The notes under the pieces: model-generated | Seen by the model: only the letters and a program-made list of their open reading frames with translations | What the model was told of the DNA's origin: nothing | The model's database searches: none | Assembly (NCBI GenBank): GCA_947475165.1 | Contig: CANJLD010000026.1 | Span: forward strand, 1-54,549 | DNA from: Bacteroidota bacterium | GTDB taxonomy: Bacteria; Bacteroidota; Bacteroidia; Chitinophagales; LD1 | Length of the DNA: 54,549 nucleotides | Direction of reading: 5' to 3' | Position numbers and translations under genes: made by a program | Part shown: piece by piece, positions 8,186-16,593 of the stretch | Layout of the letters: each line of letters opens with the position of its first letter | Numbering within the stretch: position 1 is the first letter of the stretch

Positions 8186-10363
8186 CTATAGGTTACATTT
8201 CAATTTTATAGCCCCTGCCAAGCCGGGTTTTGAATGCAGTATTTTTACTGCAAACGGTTTTTTCTTTTTCAATTGTCTTTCATCTTTCGTCAAATTTCCT
8301 TCGAAGAATTCTATCTTCAATGTATTAGGACCAACTTTTCCTGTGTTCAATGCTTTTGAAATAAGAACATTTGGTTCGTCAGGATTTAGTACCAACGCTT
8401 TTATTATTGAATGATTTGCTTTAAGCATAATCATCTGCTTATCGACAATAAGTTTATTGTTGTAATACAAAGATACCGTATCGTTATCTTCTTCCCCATC
8501 ATCATATATTACTACGGTAATAACACAGTTATTGAAAGTGAGTTCATGTTCAAAATACACACTATCGTTTTCAATATGGTTAGGTTTTTGAATTGTGATT
8601 TTTTTTACTAGCGGGGTGTTTTGCAGGGCTTTCACGGTTACATTAAAGGAGCAAACTGTATAATTACCATACAGGTCAATCGCCTTTATTGTGTTAGTTG
8701 TAGTTCCTGTCGGAAAACGATTGCCTGATGCAATGCCTGATAAGAGTAAGATAGTATCAACACCACAATTGTCAGTAGCGGTTGGCAAATCGTATTGATA
8801 ATTTGTCGCTGTTTCACCGGTATTCAAAATTATTACTGTATCGCTTGGACAAACTAAGTTTGGTTTCTCATTATCCTTGACAGTTACTTTGAACGAACAT
8901 TTATTTTCCACGCCTTCACTGCTCATTCCCTTATATGTATTTACAGTTTCGCCCACATCAAAGAAGTTACCTGACTCGTAGCCGTTTACCAAAACAACGC
9001 TTGCTTTGTCGGAACCGCTTACTGTTGGCATTTCATAAATTACAGAAGCACCACATTTTGCAGGATCGTTGGGTTTCACAATATCTTTGGGGCACTTCGT
9101 TGTAATTTTGGTTACCGGTGCAGCTGACTTAACTACTTTTACGTTGTAACTACATTCAGAAATATTTCCGCTTTTGTCGGTAGCCTGAAATTTTTGTTGC
9201 GTTGTTCCTAATGGGAAAGACGCTCCGCTATTTACGCCCGCAATTTGAACAACACTTTTTACTGAACAATTATCCTTTGCTTCCGGCACAGAAAAATCAA
9301 ACACTTTTTCGTTTTCATTTGCAATAGTTATTGTAATGGTGGTGTCGGATGGACAAGTAATCTCGGGGGCATATTTATCTATGACAGTTACGTGAAAGGT
9401 GCAAGCAGATTTGTATTTCGTAGCTCCTTGTGCAATGAAAGTAATGTAGTTGTCGCCCAAAGAAAAATCCGAACCGCTTGGTAAACCTTCAATCTGTTGC
9501 ACTAAAACTTTTCCGCAGTTTGCCTCTACAGTTGGTTTCTTGAAAGCAAATTGAGCGGAACAATTATCCTTAGCAGTGTATGCTGTTGCGTTGGGCGGAC
9601 ATTCCAACTCAAATTCGTCTTGATAGTTTGTAGTAGGGATTTCGTGAAAAATGCTGTTGAGTTGCTGCCCGTTTAAGGGGAAATTATAAATGCGCAGATC
9701 ATCTAACGAGCCACAAAAAAATTCTGTACTACCCGGAATGTCTTTAGCAATATGAAGAGGCGTGTTGTTTTGCGAGAATGTTTTTGAATACGGGAAACTC
9801 CAAACTTCGTTTCCGTTGATAAAAGTTTTTACAAAATTCCCATCGTAAACAAGCGCATAGAAACTCCATCTGCCATATTCAAAAAGATGATTTTTAAAAT
9901 CCTTATCGTTTTCGGTAAAATCTGTGTTGATTGAAATAGTGCTTTCATTTTGAAGTTGCAAAGACTGAACGCGATATTGAGGGTTGTCGGGAGTTTCAGT
10001 AGGGGAATTTCCTTTGCAAACTAGTGTCAGCCATCTTTTGCCCGGGCTTGAAGGCGAGTTTTCAATCTTAAACCAACAAGTTACGGAAAACGCATTGTAA
10101 GGAGTTTCCAAACTTGGAGAACTAGGCACTTCAATGTATCCATCTTTGCCATTAAAATAAAGTGCTCCACAGGCATTTCCAAATCTGTCTTCCGCGCTAC
10201 TTACACCTCCAATAATTGTTCCGTTGTTCCGGTTACCACTAAAGTCAATTGCATTGTTATCAAATTGGTAATGAGCAATAGGTTTTTGTCCGCTGGAATA
10301 ACTAACCGAAACAGTTAAAGCAGCGATAGATATCATACTCCGAAAAGTAAAACCATACGGCAT
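8186..10363 (-). CDS. Secreted LamG-HYR repeat protein (adhesin-like)
   Basis: 725 aa, signal peptide about 1-26. Residues 28-245 form a LamG/concanavalin-like domain (AHYQFDNNAIDFSGN at the start, a central VTCWFKIEN strand and DDLRIYNFPLN at the end), a fold that commonly binds glycans. Residues about 253-590 contain four HYR-type modules recognised by 'CPxDT', 'DNCxV' and 'CSFNVTV' strings (for example ITCPSDTTIT, NLVCPSDTVI). Residues 595-725 are an unrecognised C-terminal domain; I see no T9SS sorting motif. It is 6 bp after the divergent NAGPA-like gene and 5 bp before the membrane-anchored one, so a glycan-binding protein is made together with putative glycan-phosphodiester enzymes. 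Confidence 0.85.
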   Translation of the reverse strand: MPYGFTFRSMISIAALTVSVSYSSGQKPIAHYQFDNNAIDFSGNRNNGTIIGGVSSAEDRFGNACGALYFNGKDGYIEVPSSPSLETPYNAFSVTCWFKIENSPSSPGKRWLTLVCKGNSPTETPDNPQYRVQSLQLQNESTISINTDFTENDKDFKNHLFEYGRWSFYALVYDGNFVKTFINGNEVWSFPYSKTFSQNNTPLHIAKDIPGSTEFFCGSLDDLRIYNFPLNGQQLNSIFHEIPTTNYQDEFELECPPNATAYTAKDNCSAQFAFKKPTVEANCGKVLVQQIEGLPSGSDFSLGDNYITFIAQGATKYKSACTFHVTVIDKYAPEITCPSDTTITITIANENEKVFDFSVPEAKDNCSVKSVVQIAGVNSGASFPLGTTQQKFQATDKSGNISECSYNVKVVKSAAPVTKITTKCPKDIVKPNDPAKCGASVIYEMPTVSGSDKASVVLVNGYESGNFFDVGETVNTYKGMSSEGVENKCSFKVTVKDNEKPNLVCPSDTVIILNTGETATNYQYDLPTATDNCGVDTILLLSGIASGNRFPTGTTTNTIKAIDLYGNYTVCSFNVTVKALQNTPLVKKITIQKPNHIENDSVYFEHELTFNNCVITVVIYDDGEEDNDTVSLYYNNKLIVDKQMIMLKANHSIIKALVLNPDEPNVLISKALNTGKVGPNTLKIEFFEGNLTKDERQLKKKKPFAVKILHSKPGLAGAIKLKCNL

Positions 10364-10369
10364 GATACA

Positions 10370-11245
10370 TTATTGATAATAGTATGCCAAAAGATTTGCC
10401 GCGCTTGTTATAGGCAAAGGTCCTCTGATAGAATTATTTACCGACCCGTCTCTATTAAATAGGAAAAAAACATTCTGATCACCCGGGTCAAGGTTTATCA
10501 TGAATGTCACTTCCATGTCTTTATACTCGTTTAAAAAATCCTTCACCCTTCTGGTTCCCTCATACAGCGAAGTTGATTCAGGAGAGTTTACAATTACGTG
10601 GCATGTCTCGCCTGTATTAACGTCTTTGCCTACTGCAAGGAATCTTCTTTCTCTTGGTGTAGTGCTGGCATTAGATGCAATTTCAAGTTGGTTTTTATAA
10701 ACTAATAAGTGCGTTTGAAAAACTGTTGCTTCTTGGCTTTCTGCCCAATCAATAAAGTCTTGCCTGTCTCTATAGCTTCCACGAATGTCAAACTTTCTTC
10801 CTGCGGTAATACCACCACCTTGTAATGTTAAATCAGCATTGTCAAGATTAGTTGCAACTACCCCACCAGTAGCATAAACTATTATAAGGCCATCAAATGA
10901 TTCAAGATTACTATTTACAATTCTGCCGTTATCAATTGTCAGACCAACAGGGACAGAATATCTATCCATGTATCCTGCACTGGTAACAGCTATAACATTC
11001 ATATCCTTTCCCCACCCCATAAATCTTGAAGAAACAGAACTGCCATCCTCGCCCCGTGAGGCAAAATATTTTGCTTTTATTCTGTTTCCGCTACCGGTTC
11101 GGTTCATGTAAACAAAATTGTAAGTTATTCCCCGCTTGTCTGTGTAGCCGGAAATCTCAACAAAATTTGTATCGTATGCCGGTGGTACCGGTATAAAGGA
11201 ACAAAGCAGAAGAATAGCAAAAAGGAGAGAGTTGTTTTTTTTCAT
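10370..11245 (-). CDS. Divergent NAGPA-fold protein, secreted
   Basis: 291 aa from the ATG at 11245. An in-frame start 14 codons upstream would overlap the previous gene, while the chosen start puts the signal peptide (MKKNNSLLFAILLLCSFIP) at the N-terminus and leaves a 5-bp gap. The body resembles the NAGPA fold only weakly: VTSAGYMDRYSVPVGLTIDN (compare TNAG...QGLFIDG in the neighbour), VFQTHLLVYKN, RRFLAVG and INLDPGDQN with Asp253 (compare LFLDGAIS). The usual LKPNG motif is not obvious. If the assignment is right it is the fourth member of this fold in 7.1 kb. Third gene of the six-gene operon. Alternatively an unrelated secreted enzyme; function unknown. Confidence 0.72.
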   Translation of the reverse strand: MKKNNSLLFAILLLCSFIPVPPAYDTNFVEISGYTDKRGITYNFVYMNRTGSGNRIKAKYFASRGEDGSSVSSRFMGWGKDMNVIAVTSAGYMDRYSVPVGLTIDNGRIVNSNLESFDGLIIVYATGGVVATNLDNADLTLQGGGITAGRKFDIRGSYRDRQDFIDWAESQEATVFQTHLLVYKNQLEIASNASTTPRERRFLAVGKDVNTGETCHVIVNSPESTSLYEGTRRVKDFLNEYKDMEVTFMINLDPGDQNVFFLFNRDGSVNNSIRGPLPITSAANLLAYYYQ

Positions 11246-11250
11246 TTCAA

Positions 11251-12027
11251 TTATTTTTTGTAATGCTTTTGGAAAATACAAATACAACCATAGAAAAAGA
11301 GTAGAGAAAGAAGTATTGAAGGAATGATAGTTATGACTTTAAAAAAGGTTGATGTTCCATACCAATAACGTTCGATAAATAGATAATGCCAATTTTGTTC
11401 TGTGAAATTTATTATGACTTTTTCCACCGATGTATTCCCGAAATCGGGAGAGAAACCAAATTGTGTACAATGTGCCCGAATGTATCTGCATTTAAAAGTA
11501 TATTTGAGTTTATTGTCATGCTTAACTAAATCTGAAAGTCTGTTTGCAACAAAGCCCACCCAAACATTCGCAATAGTTTTAAAAATGAATTTTCTTTGCG
11601 GAGTTGTTTCGGCAAAGGCAAGATACTTTTCAGCAACAATGAGCAACGCGTTTAGCGAATCAAGATTATTGTTATTCCAATTTGCAGATACAAGGGAATC
11701 GGTTAGACAAAGGATTACCGCATCTTCATTTTCCTGAGCTTTGTTTGGGACTATAGAATCCAAATAACCAAGAGAGGAAACAACGGTTTCATTGCACCAC
11801 CAATTTGCTGACTTAATAAATCTATCGTATGGGAAAGTCTTTTTAACGTTACCGGTATCAACAACAGATAAAAAAGAATAGTCGCCTGACGATTTACATT
11901 TCTTAGGTAATGGGTTTGCAAGAGAATCTATGTTATCAATTTTAAGAACCTTGATAAAATAGATGCCTAACAACAAAAAAGTAATGCTGCAAATTATGAA
12001 AGCAAGCTTGTAAAAGCGATGGTTCAT
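11251..12027 (-). CDS. Uncharacterised protein with two transmembrane segments
   Basis: 258 aa. A hydrophobic segment at residues 6-26 (KLAFIICSITFLLLGIYFI) and a second one near the C-terminus (about 229-250) flank a roughly 200-residue domain, which would place that domain on one side of the inner membrane, probably the periplasm. The domain is helical in character, with conserved-looking Trp and Cys residues (SANWWCNE, FKCRYIRAHC). I do not recognise it. It is the second gene of the operon, 12 bp downstream of the beta-barrel gene and 5 bp upstream of the divergent NAGPA-fold gene. As the only inner-membrane protein with a large domain here it could link envelope and cell interior, but this is inference. 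Confidence 0.7.
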   Translation of the reverse strand: MNHRFYKLAFIICSITFLLLGIYFIKVLKIDNIDSLANPLPKKCKSSGDYSFLSVVDTGNVKKTFPYDRFIKSANWWCNETVVSSLGYLDSIVPNKAQENEDAVILCLTDSLVSANWNNNNLDSLNALLIVAEKYLAFAETTPQRKFIFKTIANVWVGFVANRLSDLVKHDNKLKYTFKCRYIRAHCTQFGFSPDFGNTSVEKVIINFTEQNWHYLFIERYWYGTSTFFKVITIIPSILLSLLFFYGCICIFQKHYKK

Positions 12028-12039
12028 AGTTGGTGGGTT

Positions 12040-14301
12040 TTAGTAAAATGAGTTGCGATTGTAAATTAGGGAAACTTGAAAAGATGATTTGTTGTAATCT
12101 GCGGTAGACGAACCGAGTCTTTCATTAAACAAAGCATTAACTTGAAGTTTCAATATACTTTGTATCCAAAGTGCCATGCCTGCACCTTGCTGCCAATTTG
12201 AGCGCGCGTTATAGTTCCAATCAAATGTTTCCCATTTCCAGGAGTAATCACGTGAAAGTGAATAAATAAAATCAAAACAAAATCCTCTTTTGTGTCTCGA
12301 ATTCTCAGTTGAGTAAGGGGCTACCCGGATACCTCCACTAAATGTTTCTTTCCGAATGTCTTTATTAAATGAATATGTATTTGTAAAACTATAGTTTGAA
12401 CCACTTGCAGAATACTGGTGCGTTTGAATACTGCTTTTATAAATAAGTAATGCCTTTACTTTTGAGTAACCGGCAGCAATTTCTCCGCCTATTTCAAAGC
12501 GGGTGTAAAAATATTTCTCTTTAGTTGTCGCGTCATCAATTGTTTTTTTACCACCTGCAAAAACGAAAGGTGTTGTTCCGACAGCTCCACTTGTTACAAT
12601 ACCAAAACTGAAATAATCGCTCATATATGGATGGAAAACAAATTCCCCTTTTGCGCCAAATCCTGTGATGTTCATTTCGTTAAGGCTATTGGTAGTGCCT
12701 CCACCAAAACCATTTGTTTTTTGTGTACGATTTACAAATGCATAAAAGGTTGTTACATCAAGCCCAAGTCCTATTCCGAGATGAAGAAATCTATTGTTGT
12801 ATTTATTGTTTTTATAATCGGTAAAGGTTGGACCGAATTTGTGAGCGATGTTAGGAGCTACATATTGAGCGACACAACTAGTTGTGTTACATATTCCTTC
12901 GCCTCGAACGTAGTAGTACGTTTGTTTTCTTGGATGTACTTTAATTGAAGTTCCTGTTCCTATCGGCTTACCTTTTCCACAATCATTCTTATACCATTTC
13001 CATTCGGCATCCTTGCCTAAATCGCCACTATAAAAGGATAACTGAACTTTTCCTGATTTTAAATTTGATGTGGAAATATAATATGGTGGTGATGAAATCT
13101 TATCGGGTGCAACGTGAATGTTGATACACTCTGTTTTATTGCATTCTCCTTCTGCTCTTACGTAATACGTTTTATCCCCCATCGCAGTAACCTGTATGCT
13201 TTTACCTGAACCAACAAGAGAACTTGAGCCACAGTAATCAGAATACCATTTCCATTGAGCATCTGATGCAAGTGAGCCGCCACTAACAGATAGTGTAATT
13301 GGCTCATTCGCACACGCAATTTTTGATGTATTTATCTGAATAGGTTTTATTGACCTTTCGTAAGAATGAACTGTTATTTGAACACATGTAGTTGTATTTG
13401 ATTTTCCAACTGCCTTTACAAAATATGTTGTGGGTTTTTCAGGTGAAACTGTGATGGAACTACCACGACCAACTTCTTCTCCATCACAAGAGTTTTTCGT
13501 CCAAACCCAACTTGCGCCAAATCCTAATTTACCACCTGTAAGATAAAGCGGTGTTGATTCGCCCTTACACATTGATTGATTGCCCTCTATAGATGCAGCC
13601 GGTTGTGAGTTTTGGTTAACTGAAACAGTTGCCTTTGCGCAGTTAGTAGTATTCTTGTTACTTTCTGCTCTTACAAAATATGTTGTAGTCTGTTTTGGGT
13701 TTACAATAATGGATGACCCCTTTCCAATTTCTGTCCCGCCACATGACTCTGTGTACCAAACCCATTTTGAGCCTATTCCCAAAACACCTCCCTTTACTGA
13801 TAAAGTTGTTTGTTCATCCATATATGTATTGAGGTTGCCTGTTATTGATTCAGGGTCCTTCGAAAACTCAAGTATCTTTTTATCAGAGCCGGTGGCTTTA
13901 GTTGTAGCAATAATTACATCATAAAAATGAGTTTCAAGCGACTTACAAGTAAACTCATAATCTTCTTCTGCAAAGGTGTGTGGGTCTTCAACTCCAATAT
14001 TTGCCTTTGAACCTCTACCAATGTTTAAAGAATTAGTTTGGTAATAAAGTTCGCCATTACAATTAATGTAGTCCATCTTCCAATTTAAATACACTTCCTT
14101 CTCGCTGAACTTTCCTGAAATTCTGTACTGGAACTTACTCATGTTATTACTCTCCTCATCTTCGCAAGGTTTGATTTTGAAAGATATTTCAACCTTAATA
14201 AAATTGTTAGAATAAAGTTCTTCCCATTTAGACCAACCACCTTGTGAATAGAGATGATTTATAGAAAAAAGAGAAATGAATAAGGCTATGTAAAATTTCA
14301 T
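12040..14301 (-). CDS. Surface protein with four Ig-like repeats and a C-terminal outer-membrane beta-barrel
   Basis: 753 aa, signal peptide about 1-19. After an N-terminal domain (20-150), residues about 155-480 contain four Ig_7-like modules of roughly 80 residues, each with a 'WxWYxxxCG' core, 'GxGxSIxVxP' and a terminal 'TTYxVRAEG' strand followed by a Cys; SKWVWYTESCGG, ASWVWTKNSCDG, AQWKWYSDYCGS and AEWKWYKNDCGK mark the four. Residues about 490-753 look like an outer-membrane barrel with alternating amphipathic strands and a final aromatic residue (IYNRNSFY). It is the first gene of the six-gene minus-strand operon, so a promoter should lie in 14302-14450. Probably presents Ig-like domains at the cell surface or anchors the other secreted products. 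Confidence 0.82.
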   Translation of the reverse strand: MKFYIALFISLFSINHLYSQGGWSKWEELYSNNFIKVEISFKIKPCEDEESNNMSKFQYRISGKFSEKEVYLNWKMDYINCNGELYYQTNSLNIGRGSKANIGVEDPHTFAEEDYEFTCKSLETHFYDVIIATTKATGSDKKILEFSKDPESITGNLNTYMDEQTTLSVKGGVLGIGSKWVWYTESCGGTEIGKGSSIIVNPKQTTTYFVRAESNKNTTNCAKATVSVNQNSQPAASIEGNQSMCKGESTPLYLTGGKLGFGASWVWTKNSCDGEEVGRGSSITVSPEKPTTYFVKAVGKSNTTTCVQITVHSYERSIKPIQINTSKIACANEPITLSVSGGSLASDAQWKWYSDYCGSSSLVGSGKSIQVTAMGDKTYYVRAEGECNKTECINIHVAPDKISSPPYYISTSNLKSGKVQLSFYSGDLGKDAEWKWYKNDCGKGKPIGTGTSIKVHPRKQTYYYVRGEGICNTTSCVAQYVAPNIAHKFGPTFTDYKNNKYNNRFLHLGIGLGLDVTTFYAFVNRTQKTNGFGGGTTNSLNEMNITGFGAKGEFVFHPYMSDYFSFGIVTSGAVGTTPFVFAGGKKTIDDATTKEKYFYTRFEIGGEIAAGYSKVKALLIYKSSIQTHQYSASGSNYSFTNTYSFNKDIRKETFSGGIRVAPYSTENSRHKRGFCFDFIYSLSRDYSWKWETFDWNYNARSNWQQGAGMALWIQSILKLQVNALFNERLGSSTADYNKSSFQVSLIYNRNSFY

Positions 14302-14480
14302 GGGATGAAAGTGGTGTCAAGGGTAATGCTACAAAAAAAACCAAAATAAATTAACAAAATAAGGAATGATCTAATGGCTAAAAAAATGCTGCGCAAAGAA
14401 AAAGCGGGCGGTAGAAGTATCAACTACGAGTTATATCAATGAACGGGTAGGTTGATTCACTAAAAGAACTACTGAAAAAG

Positions 14481-14510
14481 AATGGTATTAATTCTCTTTA
14501 AATACCATTA
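14481..14510 (-). terminator. Probable terminator of the hydrolase-GNAT gene
   Basis: A 9-bp perfect inverted repeat (AATGGTATT / AATACCATT) with an 11-nt loop begins in the stop codon of the minus-strand gene. Read on the minus strand it is followed by CTTTTTC, a weak T tract. It separates this gene from the six-gene operon promoter region. Confidence 0.45.
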
Positions 14511-15611
14511 GTTTCTACGTATTCCTTTCTGTCTGTTTAGTTGATTAGTTATGTTGACCAACTTATCCGATAATGCGGCAGTAATTAATTCGCCAGGCTT
14601 AGATCCTATAACACCACCCCAGCGTTCCTGAGTTTGAGTATCTAAAGACACCGCCATAATTATTATATTGAGATGAGTGCCCTGTTCGAAGCGTTTGATA
14701 TTATTCGCCAAAATATCGGCCTCACTAATTTGACCCAAGACGAATTTATCCATCGTAGCATCATCCACAGCCATAACATTAAAATACCCAACAACAGTTT
14801 CATTAAATGTCTCTATCATGAACGACCAAATGTTTTTTTCCATAAGCGCCCACTGCTTGGCCATATCGAGTGTAACTGGTTTGCTATTATTATAGTCATT
14901 ACCATAAGCCTCTTTATCAATCAATTCAGTATCCTTAAAATATTTAAGAATTGTTCTCATATCTAAGTCACCACCATGAACAACTTTTAACTGAACTGGT
15001 TCGTCAAATAGATGTAATAAGAATTGTTTTTCGAACCTATTTTTATCATTGAAATCAGAATGCGAAAAATCTGTAACATCTATTTCTTTAGAAAATGTTG
15101 ACTTCTGTTTAAATCCAAACCTACCACAAGGAGATCCACTTTTAGTTACAAGCCAACTGAAGCGAATAAGCCAATCCTTTTTTGAAGTTTCTGTTATAAC
15201 TTGACCAACCTGATCCTTCAATATCAATTTAAACCAGTCAAAATCACTAGGGATTATACCACCGTGTATAAATATTTTGTCAAACTTAATATCGTCATAT
15301 TTTAGAAGCGCTTTCGCTATTATCCAAGTTCCCAAACTATGGGCAACAATCGATGGTCTATAAAATGGCAAGGAAAGATCTATGTTGTTCGTGCTTTTTT
15401 TGACAATTTCAAAATACCATTTCCGAAATTTTTCAACTACATGATCAGTGTTCCATGGATGGATTTTAAATTTATAATCAAATTCTTGATAATTCAGAGA
15501 CATGTCATTCAGAGCATCTGAACATATTTTTTGCCAGCCACCATTTGACCACATACCGTGAATTGACATTACAACCCGAGGGTGATATGAACTCTTCTTC
15601 TTTATTTCCAT
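14508..15611 (-). CDS. Alpha/beta-hydrolase (esterase/lipase-like) with a GNAT-like C-terminal domain
   Basis: 367 aa, no signal peptide, so cytoplasmic. Residues 10-215 are an alpha/beta hydrolase: SIHG at 16-19 (oxyanion hole), nucleophile Ser92 in IVAHSLGTW, and a probable catalytic His184 in DFSHSDF. Residues about 250-367 are separate: the string ETVVGYFNVMAVDD and then DKFVLGQISEADI resembles the N-terminal part of GNAT acetyltransferase-like domains that replace or accompany enzymes in predicted conflict proteins. The hydrolase motifs are clear; the GNAT assignment is my inference from pattern. The gene stands alone, next to remains of a restriction-modification locus, which fits an accessory or defence role, though a housekeeping esterase is not excluded. 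Confidence 0.75.
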   Translation of the reverse strand: MEIKKKSSYHPRVVMSIHGMWSNGGWQKICSDALNDMSLNYQEFDYKFKIHPWNTDHVVEKFRKWYFEIVKKSTNNIDLSLPFYRPSIVAHSLGTWIIAKALLKYDDIKFDKIFIHGGIIPSDFDWFKLILKDQVGQVITETSKKDWLIRFSWLVTKSGSPCGRFGFKQKSTFSKEIDVTDFSHSDFNDKNRFEKQFLLHLFDEPVQLKVVHGGDLDMRTILKYFKDTELIDKEAYGNDYNNSKPVTLDMAKQWALMEKNIWSFMIETFNETVVGYFNVMAVDDATMDKFVLGQISEADILANNIKRFEQGTHLNIIIMAVSLDTQTQERWGGVIGSKPGELITAALSDKLVNITNQLNRQKGIRRN

Positions 15612-15686
15612 TTTTATTTTTACTCCTTAAAAATTTGTCTCCTTGTCTTATCCTTTACTATTCACTCTAACGTCCTCCTCCCTCCC

Positions 15687-16124
15687 TCACTCCTTCCCTT
15701 TTTTATTAAACAAATTCGGTTCTTCAAATAATTTTGGTTGACGGTAAACGGATTCCGGTTCTTCTACACCGCTAACTTCTCCTTCCTCCACGTCATACTT
15801 CTTCTTCCCTTTCTTTTTATCCCACAAACCTTTAGCTACTTCCTCTTCGTGGATTTGATAATTGAGTGCCAACAATCTTTTCAAAATTTCTTTGCGGGCA
15901 TCGGGGTGGATGGTGTAGCGGGTGCGGTCGTTTTCGGGGAGATAATCTACTTCGTAAAAATCATGTTGCAGTTGCACATCGTTCCAACCGTAGGCATCCA
16001 ATACGGTGTTATCCATTTGCACATGCAGCTCGCGGAGTTTTATAATACCAGCAATGGCTTCTTCTATTGTGCAAACTCCATTTTGCTTTTGAAAGTGGTT
16101 GTAGAGGTTCCAGCTTAGACCACA
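15687..16124 (-). pseudogene. C-terminal remnant of an Eco57I-type N6-adenine DNA methylase/restriction protein
   Basis: An open frame from just after a stop codon (TAA at 16125-16127) to the TGA at 15687 encodes about 145 residues without a convincing start; a GTG at 16022 lies inside the conserved part. It contains NLYNHFQKQ, IIKLRELHVQMD, VLDAYGWND and EILKRLLALNYQ, the pattern that ends large Eco57I/MmeI-type N6-adenine methylase-restriction proteins ('lR.LH..MD.aVl.aYGW ... R.eIL.rLLaLN'). The tail is rich in Lys and Glu. The hundreds of residues that should precede it, including the NPPY motif, are missing and the homology stops at an apparent insertion-sequence end. It is therefore a fragment left after deletion; active protein is unlikely. 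Confidence 0.7.
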
Positions 16125-16180
16125 TTAGGCCAGAATTTTAAGTCAACGAAGGCCGGACATTTTTGACCACCCCTTAAATG
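16112..16180. mobile_element. Fossil IS21-like terminal sequence (tentative)
   Basis: About 65 bp containing imperfect copies of a GACCAC/GTCAAC...AGGCC-GA motif: GACCACATTAGGCCAGA (16119-16135) and GTCAACGAAGGCCGGACA (16142-16159), then TTTTTGACCACCCC. Repeated TGGTCAA/CCGG blocks of this kind are characteristic of the ends of IS21-family elements. The methylase homology ends on one side, and on the other side the frame of the 77-aa ORF runs into it. No istA or istB gene is present, so this would be a remnant left after internal deletion. Confidence 0.35.
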
Positions 16181-16376
16181 GAGCTAACGCATTACGAATC
16201 AATATTTCAAGCACTGCTCGATAGTTTAACATTCGGTTCAACAAAGCAATTGCCCGCTCTTTCTCGAAATCAATTAACTGTTCTGGATGCTTTTCTGCGA
16301 ACTCTTTTATCGCTTCCAAGCTAACAGCATGGTAGTGGTTAAGCCTGTCTAATTCTTGGGTTGTATCTTCTCTCAT
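16143..16376 (-). CDS. Small ORF, probably truncated, in decayed defence region
   Basis: 77 aa (ATG at 16376). Helical, charged: IKEFAEKHPEQLIDFEKER and LLNRMLNYRAVLEILIRNAL. No family recognised. Its last nine residues (GWSKMSGLR) are encoded by the IS-end-like sequence, so the natural C-terminus was probably replaced. It lies 51 bp downstream of a 44-codon minus-strand ORF, compatible with an old operon that led into the methylase gene. It may be an intact small protein or an N-terminal fragment. Confidence 0.35.
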   Translation of the reverse strand: MREDTTQELDRLNHYHAVSLEAIKEFAEKHPEQLIDFEKERAIALLNRMLNYRAVLEILIRNALAPFKGWSKMSGLR

Positions 16377-16427
16377 AATTTCTCAATTGATACTCGAATG
16401 TAGGAATCCCCAAAACTCTTAATGAAC

Positions 16428-16562
16428 CTAAAGGTTTAGGGGTGGTTGTTTTCCCTGCATCCAAAGTGTATCAAAAATAAATTCTTTGTATCGCCTTTGA
16501 AAATCTTGGTCGGTCGAGAATTTCTTGAATATTTCGGTCTGCGTAAATAAATACTGTTGCAT
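16428..16562 (-). pseudogene. Short ORF, possible C-terminal fragment of a helicase or restriction subunit
   Basis: 44 codons from ATG 16562 to TAG 16428, preceded two codons upstream by an in-frame stop. The peptide contains FTQTEIFKKFSTDQDFQRRY and then KEFIFDTLW, which looks like the extreme C-terminus of a large protein rather than a free-standing small one; helicase or restriction-subunit tails next to Eco57I-type methylases are a plausible source. That reading is inference. It is co-directional with the two downstream remnants. Confidence 0.25.
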
Positions 16563-16593
16563 CAATTAATCCAATTTTTTATCGGAAGATATT

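Noticed and set aside
11246-11287. Longer N-terminus for the divergent NAGPA-fold gene
   Set aside because: It would overlap the preceding gene and place 14 non-signal residues before an obvious signal peptide.
14302-14420. TAnnTTTG promoter of the six-gene operon
   Set aside because: TTATTTTG-like strings occur on the minus strand upstream, but each misses a base or the -33 element; not strong enough to list.
15687-16022. Intact small gene starting at GTG 16022
   Set aside because: The homology begins before this codon and corresponds only to the end of a much larger protein; treated as a fragment.
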